The position numbers were made by a program, and so were the translations under genes. A model generated the notes under the pieces. The model was not told the DNA's origin. It was given only the letters and a program-made list of their open reading frames with translations, and ran no database searches. A stretch of 64,000 bases of DNA. Source: PALSA-894 sp963734185 (GTDB lineage Bacteria > Pseudomonadota > Alphaproteobacteria > Rhizobiales > Xanthobacteraceae). The stretch spans positions 620,001 through 684,000 of the forward strand of contig CAVTGA010000002.1 in assembly GCA_963734185.1 (NCBI GenBank), given 5' to 3'. Of this stretch, positions 15,801 to 24,713 are shown in pieces (within the stretch, counting starts at the first letter, position 1; every line of letters starts with the position of its first letter).

Positions 15801-16718
15801 TCAGGTCTTCTGACCGCGCACTTCGACGCCGGCCGCGCTCTCGTAGCGGCGCACGATGGTGGTGATGTCCTCGCTGCCGTGCTCGCTCGCCCAGGCGTGC
15901 CACAGGGCGGCGAGGTTGTGCGCGATCGGTGCGTCCGCCCGCATGCGCGCGGCTTCGTCGAGAAACAGCTGCAGGTCCTTGTCGACGGTGTGATTCGTGG
16001 CCCCGTAATTGAAGGTTCGCGGCAGCACGGTCTTGGGGAACTTCACCTCGGTCGCGGAATTTTTCCCGGTGCCGGTGTTGAGGACATCGAGCAGGAGTTG
16101 CGGATCGAGCCCGGCCTTGACGCCGACCACCATCGCCTCGGCGGTCGCCGCCATCGCCAGGTAATTGAGCATGTTGTTGACGAGCTTGACCATTTGGGCC
16201 TGGCCCGGCTCCGCGCCGGCGACGAAGAGGTGGGAGCCGAGCACCGCGAAGGCGGGACGGGCGAGCGCGATTGTCTCTGCCGCGCCGGAGGCGATCACCG
16301 TCAGGGTGCCGTTCGCCGCGCGCGGCGTGCCCCCGGTCACCGGCGCGTCGACGAAGCCGATGCCCTTGGCGTTGAGCGCCTTGCCGATGCGCGCGGCGGT
16401 CGGCGGCCCACTGGTCGAGAAGTCGACCACGCAGGCGACGCGGGCCGCGCCCGCGGCCGCGGCCGCGGTCACGCCGTCGCGACCGAACAGCACCTCCTCG
16501 GTCGCCGCATTGTCGGTCACGCAGGTCAGCACCACGTCTGCCGCTGCCGCTGCTTCTGCTGCTGTTGCCGCCCATGCTGCACCTGCTGCCACCAGCGATT
16601 CGGCCTTGGCGCGGGTGCGGGTATGGACGGTGAGTGGAAAGCCGGCGCCGAGCAAGCGGGCGGCCATCGGACGGCCCATGGCCCCGATCCCGATGAAGGC
16701 ATAGGCGGTGGATGCCAT
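15801..16718 (-). CDS. 3-hydroxyisobutyrate dehydrogenase/tartronate-semialdehyde reductase family protein
   Basis: 305 residues from ATG 16718 (AGGA upstream) rather than the longer frame from 16805. It has N-terminal FIGIGAMGRPMA, the substrate motif DAPVTGGTPRAANGTL and the catalytic-Lys segment QMVKLVNNML, all standard for beta-hydroxyacid dehydrogenases. An Ala-rich stretch (AAWAATAAEAAAAAD) is low-complexity. The exact hydroxyacid is not determined. Confidence 0.87.
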   Translation of the reverse strand: MASTAYAFIGIGAMGRPMAARLLGAGFPLTVHTRTRAKAESLVAAGAAWAATAAEAAAAADVVLTCVTDNAATEEVLFGRDGVTAAAAAGAARVACVVDFSTSGPPTAARIGKALNAKGIGFVDAPVTGGTPRAANGTLTVIASGAAETIALARPAFAVLGSHLFVAGAEPGQAQMVKLVNNMLNYLAMAATAEAMVVGVKAGLDPQLLLDVLNTGTGKNSATEVKFPKTVLPRTFNYGATNHTVDKDLQLFLDEAARMRADAPIAHNLAALWHAWASEHGSEDITTIVRRYESAAGVEVRGQKT

Positions 16719-16811
16719 GGACTGATCCTCGATGAGATCTGGGCGCATCACACGCGCCCAGTCGCTGCTGCACGCTAGACGGACAGGCGATCCGCCGTCC
16801 ACCATGCCGGC

Positions 16812-17498
16812 TCAGTCCTCTTTGCGCCGTTTCGTCCAATGAAGCAGCAGGCGCAGCACGATCCAGATCACGAGCGCGAGGAAGATGAAACGGAAGCCGG
16901 CAAGCGAAAGCGCCGCGGACCCAAGAAAATAGATCAGCCCGCTCCAGAACGCCGTCCACAGCGCGGTCGCGGGCAGCGAATAGGCAACGAAGCGGCCAAA
17001 GGAGAACTGCAGGATGCCGGCCGCCGTCGACACCACCGAGGACAGGTTCGGCTGCCAGTAGGTCATGAAGATCGCGCTCGGACCATGCCGGGTCAGCCGC
17101 CGCTGCGCGTTCTCGAGCGGCTCCCTCAATCCGAAGGCAAGGAACAGCCGATACCAGCCGTATCGTCCAACGAGGAAGTTCACTAGGTAGGCGGCGAACA
17201 GCCCGGCTGCCGCGGCCGCCCCGACCTGGGCAAGGCGCAGCAAATCTCCCTCGGTGAGGACGAGCGCGGCAATGATCACCAGCGTGCCGGGAAAGTACCA
17301 TCCGATCAGCAGCAGCCCTTCCAGGAAGGCGCTGACCAACACGGTGACGACGCCATAGCGGTCGAGGAAGTTTTTAGCGGTGCGGCGGATCGTCTCTTCC
17401 GGCGGCAGGTCGAGCAGGATCCAGATGGCATAGAGGACAGCGAAAAAGCCCAGTAACCCCAATGGGAAAGCTATGATCTTCAACCAGCGAGGCGCCAT
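16812..17498 (-). CDS. DedA/VTT-domain integral membrane protein
   Basis: 228 residues with about five to six membrane segments. The VTT-domain features are AFLEGLLLIGWYFPGTLVIIAALV (re-entrant loop with Glu and PG), VNFLVGRYGWYRLF, and WQPNLSSVVSTAAGI in the second re-entrant region. The C terminus is basic. DedA proteins act in undecaprenyl-phosphate or lipid recycling and membrane homeostasis; the lipid substrate here is unknown. Confidence 0.85.
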   Translation of the reverse strand: MAPRWLKIIAFPLGLLGFFAVLYAIWILLDLPPEETIRRTAKNFLDRYGVVTVLVSAFLEGLLLIGWYFPGTLVIIAALVLTEGDLLRLAQVGAAAAAGLFAAYLVNFLVGRYGWYRLFLAFGLREPLENAQRRLTRHGPSAIFMTYWQPNLSSVVSTAAGILQFSFGRFVAYSLPATALWTAFWSGLIYFLGSAALSLAGFRFIFLALVIWIVLRLLLHWTKRRKED

Positions 17499-17603
17499 CG
17501 TACAATCAATACAATGCCGGCAAAGGCGCGCGGCACGCGGATCATAGCGATTGACGCCGGTTTGGCGAGTGCCCCGCCGCGCTGTGACGCGCGGCGGACC
17601 CGC

Positions 17604-17900
17604 TCACTGCTTGATGCGGGTCTTGTTGCCGACGCGGATGTCGATCAGCTCGATGCGATTTTCCAAGCCGAGCCGGAGCGGCGTCAGGCCGCCGGGGCGC
17701 GATTTGCCCGGCGTGCCGCTCTCGAGCGCGGCGCACACCGCACGAAGCTCCTGCTCGCCGATGCCGTTGATGTCCATGAGCAGGCTGAGCTTGGCCATGG
17801 CCAGGAACTGCGCGCTGTCGGAGAGCCCGCACTCGCGCGCAAGCGCGATCAGACGGTCGAGTGTCGCGACCGCTTCCTCAAGCTGTTTGGCCGTGTCCAT
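17604..17900 (-). CDS. Small helical conserved-type protein of unknown function
   Basis: 98 residues; ATG 17900 has GGGAG 7 bases upstream and overlaps the end of the cysteine hydrolase gene by 23 bases. The first 60 residues are amphipathic helices (KQLEEAVATLDRLIALARECG, FLAMAKLSLLMDING). The C-terminal third ends in a basic tail. No family recognised. Confidence 0.65.
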   Translation of the reverse strand: MDTAKQLEEAVATLDRLIALARECGLSDSAQFLAMAKLSLLMDINGIGEQELRAVCAALESGTPGKSRPGGLTPLRLGLENRIELIDIRVGNKTRIKQ

Positions 17901-18501
17901 GCTCGTGCTCCCATCCCCGTGAAGAGGTCCGGCGGGACGTGCGGCCGATCCACGCGCCGGTCCCAGTCACCTCGCCGTAACTGCCGATGATGTTCGCGAT
18001 CACGCGATGCACCGTGTCGGCGCCGCAGTCGTCGAAGCCGTGGCTCGCCGACGCATCGGCGAGAAAAGTGAAGCGATGGTCGCGATGGTACGCATCGACG
18101 GCGGTCGACAGGCATGCCAACTCGCCGGCAAAGCCTGCGAACACGAAATGACCGCCGGCGCTCGACATCACCTCGGCGAACTCGGAACTGGCGTAACAAG
18201 ACGGCTGATTGCGCTCGAACACCATGTCGGCGCCGGTCGGCTCGAAGCCCTCGATCCAGCGCGCAAAACGCGTCGCGGGATTGAACAGCGCCGCGTTGCC
18301 GATGAGGCGCACGAACGCGACCGGCATGCCCATGGCGCGGGCATGGGCGAGCGCGGCACGGCAGTTGGCGAGGGCACGCGAGGGGTCGGCCAGGGCCGGC
18401 GCTCGCGGCGGCGAGATGTATTCCTGCTGCAGGTCGATCAGTACGAGGGTCGGGACGACGCTCGGATTGACATAGGCGCGGATGTCGATGACCGCGTTCA
18501 T
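17878..18501 (-). CDS. Isochorismatase-family cysteine hydrolase
   Basis: 207 residues. It has the catalytic Asp in TLVLIDLQQEY and nucleophile Cys in FAGELACLSTAVDAYHRDH. The usual middle Lys region reads FERNQPSCYASSEFAEVM, so the Lys is not in its standard form. Such proteins hydrolyse amides or vinyl ethers (nicotinamidase, isochorismatase, N-carbamoyl amino acids). Its ATG overlaps the stop of the upstream acetyltransferase gene as ATGA, so the two are translated together. Confidence 0.82.
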   Translation of the reverse strand: MNAVIDIRAYVNPSVVPTLVLIDLQQEYISPPRAPALADPSRALANCRAALAHARAMGMPVAFVRLIGNAALFNPATRFARWIEGFEPTGADMVFERNQPSCYASSEFAEVMSSAGGHFVFAGFAGELACLSTAVDAYHRDHRFTFLADASASHGFDDCGADTVHRVIANIIGSYGEVTGTGAWIGRTSRRTSSRGWEHEHGHGQTA

Positions 18502-19754
18502 ATGCGTGCCCTTTCTGCGGATGGACGCCTCACCGGCCGCGACGCCGAACGCTCCAGCACACCCGGCAAGTGCCAGCGGCCTTCGGGGCGGATGATGATG
18601 TAGGGGTCGACGCCGATGGAGATCGCCTGCGGATGCGGCGTCGTTTCGAGGACAATTTCGATGTAGTCGAAATCCGAAAAGACAAACTCACGCGAACCTT
18701 CAAGCGGCTGGAAGCCAAATCGGCTGAAAAAGTTGAGCAACCGCTTTTGCGCGTGAGCGTAGATTCGTCGATATCCCTTGGTGCGGCAGAGTTCTATAGC
18801 GGCCTTCGCGATCTTAAAAGCAAGACGCGTCTTGCGAAACTCCTTCCGGATTGCCAACCGCTCGACTTTTGCGAAGTCCGCAAAATATCGAATACGAAGA
18901 CAGCCTGCTGGCTCGCCCCCCACATAACCAATGAGATGCGTTGCCGAAAAATCGTTTCCATCAAATTCCTCATCGTAAGGACACTCCTGCTCCGCAACAT
19001 AGACAGCGCTGCGGACCGCCATAACCCGCATGATGTCCTCGAAAGATCGCGCTATGCTCACAGATAATTCTTGATCATCGTTGCGAACGGGATGGGTATC
19101 GTAAATTGGTCGAGATTCTCTCCGTGCGGGGGAACGAGAATACATTTGCAGATGAGGTGCTCGAATGCCCTTATATTTCGCTCCCTTGCGAAAACCAGTG
19201 GCTTCAAGAATCCGATTTCCGCTCACGGTAATTGGACGCGCGTACAAATCTGCTCCTACATAGAGCGGTGAAGAAATTTTCTCGAGAACCAGCGCGATGG
19301 CCCCTGAAAGCAGCCCTGGCGCGTGAACTGCCCATAGGTAAATACCTGCCGGCTCTTCGCTTTGCGAGGTTAACAACGACAAATCCGGATCACTTACATC
19401 AAGCGATCCTTCGACGAGCCGCCGCATCCCGGCGTCATTGAGCATTAGAAGGGCAAAGAAACCCTCGGCAACAGGGTCAGCGGGGTCATATTGATTTCGA
19501 CGCGCAATTGCCCAAACAGCGTCGGGATTATGCGACATTACTCTGCAAACAACCTCCACCGGCGTTGTAAGGCCGGTGATACTGCTCTGCGCCAGTGCAA
19601 CCAAGATTTCGAGGTGCTTGCCGCTAGGAGTGAAGATGGTGACGCGCCTCGCAAGACTTTTTGTATTGAATCCCGCGAGCAAATGGTTCGGCCGTCTGTT
19701 TGAGGAGAGGCTGCGCGTCGCTTCTACTGAAACCCGAATGTCGTGAGCGGTCAT
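18498..19754 (-). CDS. Double-GNAT acetyltransferase-like protein
   Basis: 418 residues in two GNAT-like halves. Residues 40-200 are degenerate, with only VAEGFFALLMLNDAG and GNRILEATGFRKGAKY recognisable. Residues 230-385 are a full domain: AVRSAVYVAEQECPYDEEFDG, GCLRIRYFADFAKVERLAI, the acetyl-CoA loop RKEFRKTRLAFKIA and a C-terminal FFSRFGFQPL. The second half resembles N-acyl amino-acid synthase/ElaA-type GNATs. The gene is less G+C-rich than most neighbours and is divergent from a LysR gene, 65 bases away. Confidence 0.8.
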   Translation of the reverse strand: MTAHDIRVSVEATRSLSSNRRPNHLLAGFNTKSLARRVTIFTPSGKHLEILVALAQSSITGLTTPVEVVCRVMSHNPDAVWAIARRNQYDPADPVAEGFFALLMLNDAGMRRLVEGSLDVSDPDLSLLTSQSEEPAGIYLWAVHAPGLLSGAIALVLEKISSPLYVGADLYARPITVSGNRILEATGFRKGAKYKGIRAPHLQMYSRSPARRESRPIYDTHPVRNDDQELSVSIARSFEDIMRVMAVRSAVYVAEQECPYDEEFDGNDFSATHLIGYVGGEPAGCLRIRYFADFAKVERLAIRKEFRKTRLAFKIAKAAIELCRTKGYRRIYAHAQKRLLNFFSRFGFQPLEGSREFVFSDFDYIEIVLETTPHPQAISIGVDPYIIIRPEGRWHLPGVLERSASRPVRRPSAERARI

Positions 19755-19819
19755 GGTTGCTCAGGGGTTGTCGTCTCACCCTTACTCTGCGAAGCTTAGG
19801 CTGTACGGAGGGCATTCGT
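19755..19819. promoter_or_regulatory. Divergent control region, double-GNAT gene versus LysR gene
   Basis: Only 65 bases separate two divergent start codons, so both promoters and the LysR site must overlap. It includes GGAGG 8 bases before the LysR ATG. A clear T-N11-A site was not picked out. Divergent placement is typical of a LysR regulator and its target. Confidence 0.5.
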
Positions 19820-20908
19820 ATGCAGCCATCGCGGCACAGGGGTGTTCCGATTGCGCAACACGGCACGCGAGCTGAAGCTCCCGCTACTCCAAATTGGGAG
19901 GCGGTGCATGTATTCCTTGAAGTTGCACGTAGGGGAAGCTTCCGCTCAGCCGCAGATCATCTCGGGCTATCAATCAACGCCGTGCGGCGCCGCATCACGG
20001 AATTGGAGCGCCATTTCCGAGTGATACTGTTTACACGCCATGTCGACGGTGTGCGGACCACCGCTGAAGCCGAGGAGATTCTGGTTGCCGCGCGTGAAAT
20101 GGAGATGGCTTCATATGGATTAGTGAGAGCGCGCGACCGGGCTGATCCGTCGTTGTCCGGAATAGTAAGGCTGGCAGTTACCGAGGGCCTAGGAACGTTT
20201 TGGCTCGTCCCACGACTCGTTGAGTTTCAACGAGCGCATCCAAAGCTACTCGTTGATCTGAATTGTGCGATGCACTCAGCGGACGTGTTGCGCTTGGAGG
20301 CCGATGTCGCGGTACAACTCACCAAGCCAACGAACCCCGATCTCAAACTCGTCAAGTTGGGCCGTTTGCATTCAATGCCATTCGCTGCAAAATCTTATAT
20401 TGAAACATACGGCTCCCCCAAGACTGTCGAGGAGGGATTGAAACACCGCCTCGTTCTGCAGGTCGCGGATCAGACGGCAGCAGTGGAGTTATTTGGACGA
20501 ACCTATCCGGGAGTACGACAGGAGGGGCATGTAGTACTTCGCACCAATGTAGGAAGTGCATACTTTTGGTCTATCGCCAAGGGTGCAGGTATTGGCTTTC
20601 TGCCTACCTATGCACGCGCCGTCAGTGGGCGGGTCATTCCAATTGACGTGGGCCTTCATTTCCAATTTGACATTTGGCTGACCTATCACCCGGACGCAAT
20701 CCGCATACCACGTGTGAGACGCATGGTTGACTGGCTTATTGACGCATTTGATCCGAAGCGGTTCCCCTGGTTTCGCGACGAATTCATCCATCCGAACGAT
20801 TTTCCAAAGGAGCATAGCGGTGCGCTCATAGCCAACCTCTTCGAAGGATTCTTCGGCGTCGGATATGAGCCGGGACCAATCTCGACAAGTGGCGAGAAAA
20901 GAAAGTAA
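19820..20908 (+). CDS. LysR-type transcriptional regulator, paralog A
   Basis: 362 residues from ATG 19820 (GGAGG upstream); the frame back to 19700 overlaps the divergent gene and is rejected. The N-terminal winged helix spans residues 25-85 (VFLEVARRGSFRSAADHLGLS, INAVRRRITELE). The effector domain follows, with VRLAVTEGLGTFWLVPRLVEF. The C terminus DPKRFPWFRDEFIHPNDF is shared with the paralog at 21459-22574. It probably regulates the divergent acetyltransferase/hydrolase operon. Composition is less G+C-rich than average. Confidence 0.88.
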   Translation: MQPSRHRGVPIAQHGTRAEAPATPNWEAVHVFLEVARRGSFRSAADHLGLSINAVRRRITELERHFRVILFTRHVDGVRTTAEAEEILVAAREMEMASYGLVRARDRADPSLSGIVRLAVTEGLGTFWLVPRLVEFQRAHPKLLVDLNCAMHSADVLRLEADVAVQLTKPTNPDLKLVKLGRLHSMPFAAKSYIETYGSPKTVEEGLKHRLVLQVADQTAAVELFGRTYPGVRQEGHVVLRTNVGSAYFWSIAKGAGIGFLPTYARAVSGRVIPIDVGLHFQFDIWLTYHPDAIRIPRVRRMVDWLIDAFDPKRFPWFRDEFIHPNDFPKEHSGALIANLFEGFFGVGYEPGPISTSGEKRK

Positions 20909-20961
20909 TTGAACGTACTTCCCAGCCAAGTTGGTGCGCTGTTGCTCGCCGTGTGGCAGTC

Positions 20962-21345
20962 TCACCCCCTCCCCTTGCCCCGCATGTACTCCACCATCAC
21001 CACCACCGCGTTGCGCGCGGCGCTTGAATTGATGCCCGAGAAGGCGCGCATCAGGCGCAGCGCCTTCTTGGATTTGAGATAGCCGAAGCCGGTGTCGCGC
21101 GGCTGGACCTTCGCCTCGACCGTGTCGCGGTAGAAGAACGTGACTGCGACCTGGAGCGCGTCCGCAATGCGCTGCAGGCGGCCGGCGGAGACGCGGTTGG
21201 CGCCGCGTTCATATTTCTGGATCTGCTGGAACGTCACGCCGACCTCGCGGCCGAGTTCCTCCTGCGACAGGCCGCGTTCCAGACGCAACGCGCGGATCTT
21301 CTGTCCGATCTCGACGTCTTCGGCTCCGGCCCGGCGCTGGCGCAT
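20962..21345 (-). CDS. XRE-family helix-turn-helix regulator
   Basis: 127 residues. HTH at about 15-70 (IRALRLERGLSQEELGREVG, VTFQQIQKYERGANRVS). The helical C-terminal half contains KSKKALRLMRAFSGINSSAAR. The layout is that of the small cro/cI-like regulators common in Rhizobiales. It is divergent from LysR paralog B, 113 bases away. Confidence 0.85.
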   Translation of the reverse strand: MRQRRAGAEDVEIGQKIRALRLERGLSQEELGREVGVTFQQIQKYERGANRVSAGRLQRIADALQVAVTFFYRDTVEAKVQPRDTGFGYLKSKKALRLMRAFSGINSSAARNAVVVMVEYMRGKGRG

Positions 21346-21458
21346 GCTACCCCCTGTCGTGTTGTGTTGAGATTAGGTTCCTCGGATCGTCCTCCGCCCA
21401 CGTCGCGCGCCACAATTTTTCATCGCCGATCTCACCAGCAGTTGAATAATGGCGCCCG

Positions 21459-22574
21459 ATGGTGGAGAAATACCCGCTAGGATTATCACCGGCCGGCAGC
21501 ATAACCGAAGGATGCGTAGGGGCAGTGGCACAGATTCCGGAACAGCGGGCTGCAAAAACGGAACAGCCGATCGGGACGGACATACTCGAGCGCGTGTCGT
21601 GGGACGACCTGCGCGTGTTCCTTGCCGTCGCCCGTGCGCTGCGAATCCGCAAAGCAGGCCGCGGCCTGCGCGCCTCGCCGGCCACGGTGACACGCCGTAT
21701 CGAGCGGCTCGAGGACACCTTGGGCTTCCGCTTGCTCGACCGGCTGCCCAACGGCGTGGCGCTCACCGCCGAAGGCCGCGCCGTTCATGGCATCGCCGAG
21801 GAGATGGACCGCAGCAGCCACGGGCTGCGCGGTCAGCTCGATCGGAACTTGAGCGCGCGCGGCACGGTGCGCTGCTCGATCACCGAGGGGCTGGGGGCGT
21901 TCTGGGTCCTGCCGCAGTTTGTCGAGTTCAGCCGCGCGCACCCATCGACGATCATCGATCTGCGCTGTTCCATGGATTTCGCCGACGTGCTGCGCATGGA
22001 AGCCGACGTCGCGGTCCAGCTGGTCAAGCCCGGACGGCCCGACGTGAAGGTGGCGCGGCTCGGACGGCTGCACGTCTATCCATTCGCGTCGCGGCGCTAC
22101 ATCGATACCTACGGCAGGCCGGCGAGCCTCGCCGAGATCAAGAACCATCGTTTCCTCGAGCTGCAGGGGCCGCAGATCGAGGAAGGCGCCGCGGAGCGTG
22201 TCCTCAAGGTAACGAGCATCGAACATATCGTGGCGCTGCGCACCAATGCCAGCATCGCGCATTTCCACGCCGTCGAGCTCGGGCTCGGCATCGGCGGGCT
22301 GCCGACCTACGTGGCGGCGCTCGGGGCCGATCTCATCCCGATCGACATCGGGGTGCACTACCAAGTCGACATCTGGATGACCTATCACCCCGACGTGCGC
22401 AGCGCGCGCCGCGTCGCAGTGTTCATCGATTGGCTCAAGACCCTGTTCGACCCCAAGCGTTTCCCCTGGTTCGGCGACCAGTTCATTCATCCCCAGGTGT
22501 TCGCCGACGCCCGTAAGGCGGGTAAATACGCACGCTTGAATTTTCCATCTCTGATGCAGCCAAAGCGCCGCTAA
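21459..22574 (+). CDS. LysR-type transcriptional regulator, paralog B
   Basis: 371 residues as drawn; a GTG further in is a possible alternative start because the first 40 residues have no family match. The HTH is at about 48-105 (VFLAVARALRIRKAGRGLRAS, then TVTRRIERLEDTLGF). The effector domain has CSITEGLGAFWVLPQFVEFSRAHP and a C-terminal DPKRFPWFGDQFIHPQVF. It is paralogous to the gene at 19820 along its whole length but much more G+C-rich. It lies upstream of the crotonase/CoA-transferase pair and may control it. Confidence 0.87.
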   Translation: MVEKYPLGLSPAGSITEGCVGAVAQIPEQRAAKTEQPIGTDILERVSWDDLRVFLAVARALRIRKAGRGLRASPATVTRRIERLEDTLGFRLLDRLPNGVALTAEGRAVHGIAEEMDRSSHGLRGQLDRNLSARGTVRCSITEGLGAFWVLPQFVEFSRAHPSTIIDLRCSMDFADVLRMEADVAVQLVKPGRPDVKVARLGRLHVYPFASRRYIDTYGRPASLAEIKNHRFLELQGPQIEEGAAERVLKVTSIEHIVALRTNASIAHFHAVELGLGIGGLPTYVAALGADLIPIDIGVHYQVDIWMTYHPDVRSARRVAVFIDWLKTLFDPKRFPWFGDQFIHPQVFADARKAGKYARLNFPSLMQPKRR

Positions 22575-22661
22575 CGCGGCATCGATTGCGGGCGCCGCCG
22601 GTTGCCGACGGCTTGCTCTTGCAGGCACAATGTCCACAGCAACCCCGTGGACCCTTCCTGC

Positions 22662-23453
22662 ATGACCGCGACCGCCCAAGACGACCTGCTCTACGACGTG
22701 ACCGACGGCATCGGCCGCATCACCTTCAACCGGCCGCAGGCGCGCAACGCCCTCACCTTCGCCATGTACGAGCGTCTCGCCGAGATCTGCGCGGCCGCCG
22801 ATGCGGACCGCTCGATCAAGGTGCTGGTGCTGACCGGCGCCGGCGACAAGGCGTTCGCGGCGGGCACCGACATCAACCAGTTCCGCGCGTTCAAGACCGC
22901 GCAGGACGCGATCGACTATGAATCCCGCAACGACCGCGTGCTCGGCGCGCTGGAACGGTGCCGCGTGCCGACCATCGCGGCGGTCAGCGGCGCCTGCACC
23001 GGCGGCGGCGCCGGCATCGCGGCGTGCTGCGACCTGCGCATCGGCACCCGCACGGCGAAGTTCGGCTTCCCGATCGCGCGCACGCTGGGCAACTGCCTGT
23101 CGATGGCGAACTACAGCCGGCTGGCCGCGCTGCTCGGCCCGGCGCGCGTCAAGGACATCATCTTCACGGCCCGCCTGGTGGAGGCCGAGGAAGCCGCCAG
23201 CCTCGGCCTGCTCAGCGAGGTGGTCGAGGATCATCCGGCGCTGATGCGCCGGGCCGACGAGCTCGCTCGGTTGCTCGCCTCGCATGCGCCGCTGACCCTG
23301 CGGGCCACCAAGGAGGCATTGCGCCGGCTGCAGCCGCGCCTTGCGGGCGACGAGGGCGAGGACCTGATCCTGATGTGCTACATGAGCCGGGATTTCCGCG
23401 AAGGCATGGACGCGTTCCTCAACAAGCGCCCGCCGCAATGGGCCGGCGAATAG
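22662..23453 (+). CDS. Enoyl-CoA hydratase/isomerase (crotonase) family protein
   Basis: 263 residues from ATG 22662. Crotonase signature: RITFNRPQARNALTFAMYERL, the oxyanion-hole segment KAFAAGTDINQFRAF, then AAVSGACTGGGAGIAACCDLRIG. The second catalytic Glu of classical hydratases falls where ARTLGNCLSMANYSRL is seen and is not present, so isomerase, hydrolase or other crotonase chemistry is possible. The next gene is a CoA transferase 20 bases on, suggesting a joint CoA-thioester pathway. Confidence 0.86.
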   Translation: MTATAQDDLLYDVTDGIGRITFNRPQARNALTFAMYERLAEICAAADADRSIKVLVLTGAGDKAFAAGTDINQFRAFKTAQDAIDYESRNDRVLGALERCRVPTIAAVSGACTGGGAGIAACCDLRIGTRTAKFGFPIARTLGNCLSMANYSRLAALLGPARVKDIIFTARLVEAEEAASLGLLSEVVEDHPALMRRADELARLLASHAPLTLRATKEALRRLQPRLAGDEGEDLILMCYMSRDFREGMDAFLNKRPPQWAGE

Positions 23454-23473
23454 GCGCAAGGCAAGGAGCCGCA

Positions 23474-24700
23474 ATGGGCCCGCTGGCCGGACTGAAGGTC
23501 GTCGACCTCACCCACGTGATGGCGGGACCGACCTGCACGCTCATGCTCGCCGACATGGGTGCGGACGTGATCAAGATCGAGAAGACCCCGGCCGGCGACG
23601 ACACCCGCCACACGGTCCCGCCCAAAGTCGGCGACGAGGCGGCGTCGTTCCTGATGATGAACCGCAACAAGCGCGGCATCGTGCTCGACCTGAAGACGCC
23701 GGGCGGCGCGGAAGTGCTGCGGCGCCTGATCAAGGCGGCGGACGTGCTGGTGGAGAATTTCGGCCCCGACGTGATGGAGCGGCTCGGCTTCGGCTACGAG
23801 AGCCTGCGCCAGGACCATCCGGCGCTGATCTACTGCTCGCTGTCGGGCTTCGGCCGCACCGGCCCCTACGCGCACCGGCGCGGCTTCGACCTGGTGGCGC
23901 AGGCGATGAGCGGCATCATGAGCTTCACCGGGGAAACGCCGGACGGGCCGCCGGTGAAATGCGGCGCGCCGCTCTCCGACATCACCGCCGGCATCCTTGC
24001 CGCGATGGGCATCTGCGCCGCCTACAGCCACCGCCTGAAGACCGGCCAAGGCCAGTGGGTCGAGACCTCGCTGTTCGAGGCGGCGCTGGTGCAGACCTAC
24101 TGGCAGTCGGCGATCGCGCTCGCGACCGGCGTCGCGCCGCGCGCGATGGGCTCGGCGCATCCGCTCAACGCGCCGTATCAGGCGTTCGAGGCCGCCGACG
24201 GCTGGATCGTGGTCGGCGGCGCCAACCACAGGAACTGGATGCGCACGCTCGACGCGCTCGGCGCGCCCGAGCTCGCCAAGGACCCGCGCTTCGCCACCGG
24301 CCCCGACCGCATGGCGCATCTCAAGGAATTGGAGGCTGAGCTGGCGCCGCGCTTTCGTTTGAAGCCGGCCGCCCACTGGCTCGCCGCGCTGGAAGGCAAG
24401 GGTGTGCCGTGCGGGCCGGTCTACGACATGCTGCAGGCACTGGCCGATCCGCAGACCCGTGCGCGCGAGATGGTGACCGAGGTCGAGCACTCGACCCTCG
24501 GCCGCGTGCAGACCATCGGTCTGCCGGTCAAGTTCTCGCAAACGCCGGGCAAAGTGCGCACCGGCGCGCCGCTCTATGGCGAGCACACGCGCGGGGTGTT
24601 GAGCGAATATGGCTTCAGTGACGCCGAGATCGATGCGCTCGAGCAGGACGGCGCGGTGGTGTCGGCAAGCGGACGAACGCAGCAGGAAAAGGTCGCATAG
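23474..24700 (+). CDS. CaiB/BaiF family class III CoA transferase
   Basis: 408 residues; ATG 23474 with AAGGAG 5 bases upstream. Class III features are GLKVVDLTHVMAGPTCTLMLAD, VIKIEKTPAGDDTR, FLMMNRNKRGIVLDLK and the catalytic Asp in GAPLSDITAGILAAMG, where formyl-CoA transferase forms its aspartyl-CoA anhydride. It moves CoA between carboxylic acids. With the crotonase it probably activates and converts an organic acid. Confidence 0.92.
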   Translation: MGPLAGLKVVDLTHVMAGPTCTLMLADMGADVIKIEKTPAGDDTRHTVPPKVGDEAASFLMMNRNKRGIVLDLKTPGGAEVLRRLIKAADVLVENFGPDVMERLGFGYESLRQDHPALIYCSLSGFGRTGPYAHRRGFDLVAQAMSGIMSFTGETPDGPPVKCGAPLSDITAGILAAMGICAAYSHRLKTGQGQWVETSLFEAALVQTYWQSAIALATGVAPRAMGSAHPLNAPYQAFEAADGWIVVGGANHRNWMRTLDALGAPELAKDPRFATGPDRMAHLKELEAELAPRFRLKPAAHWLAALEGKGVPCGPVYDMLQALADPQTRAREMVTEVEHSTLGRVQTIGLPVKFSQTPGKVRTGAPLYGEHTRGVLSEYGFSDAEIDALEQDGAVVSASGRTQQEKVA

Positions 24701-24713
24701 CGCAGGCGGCCGC

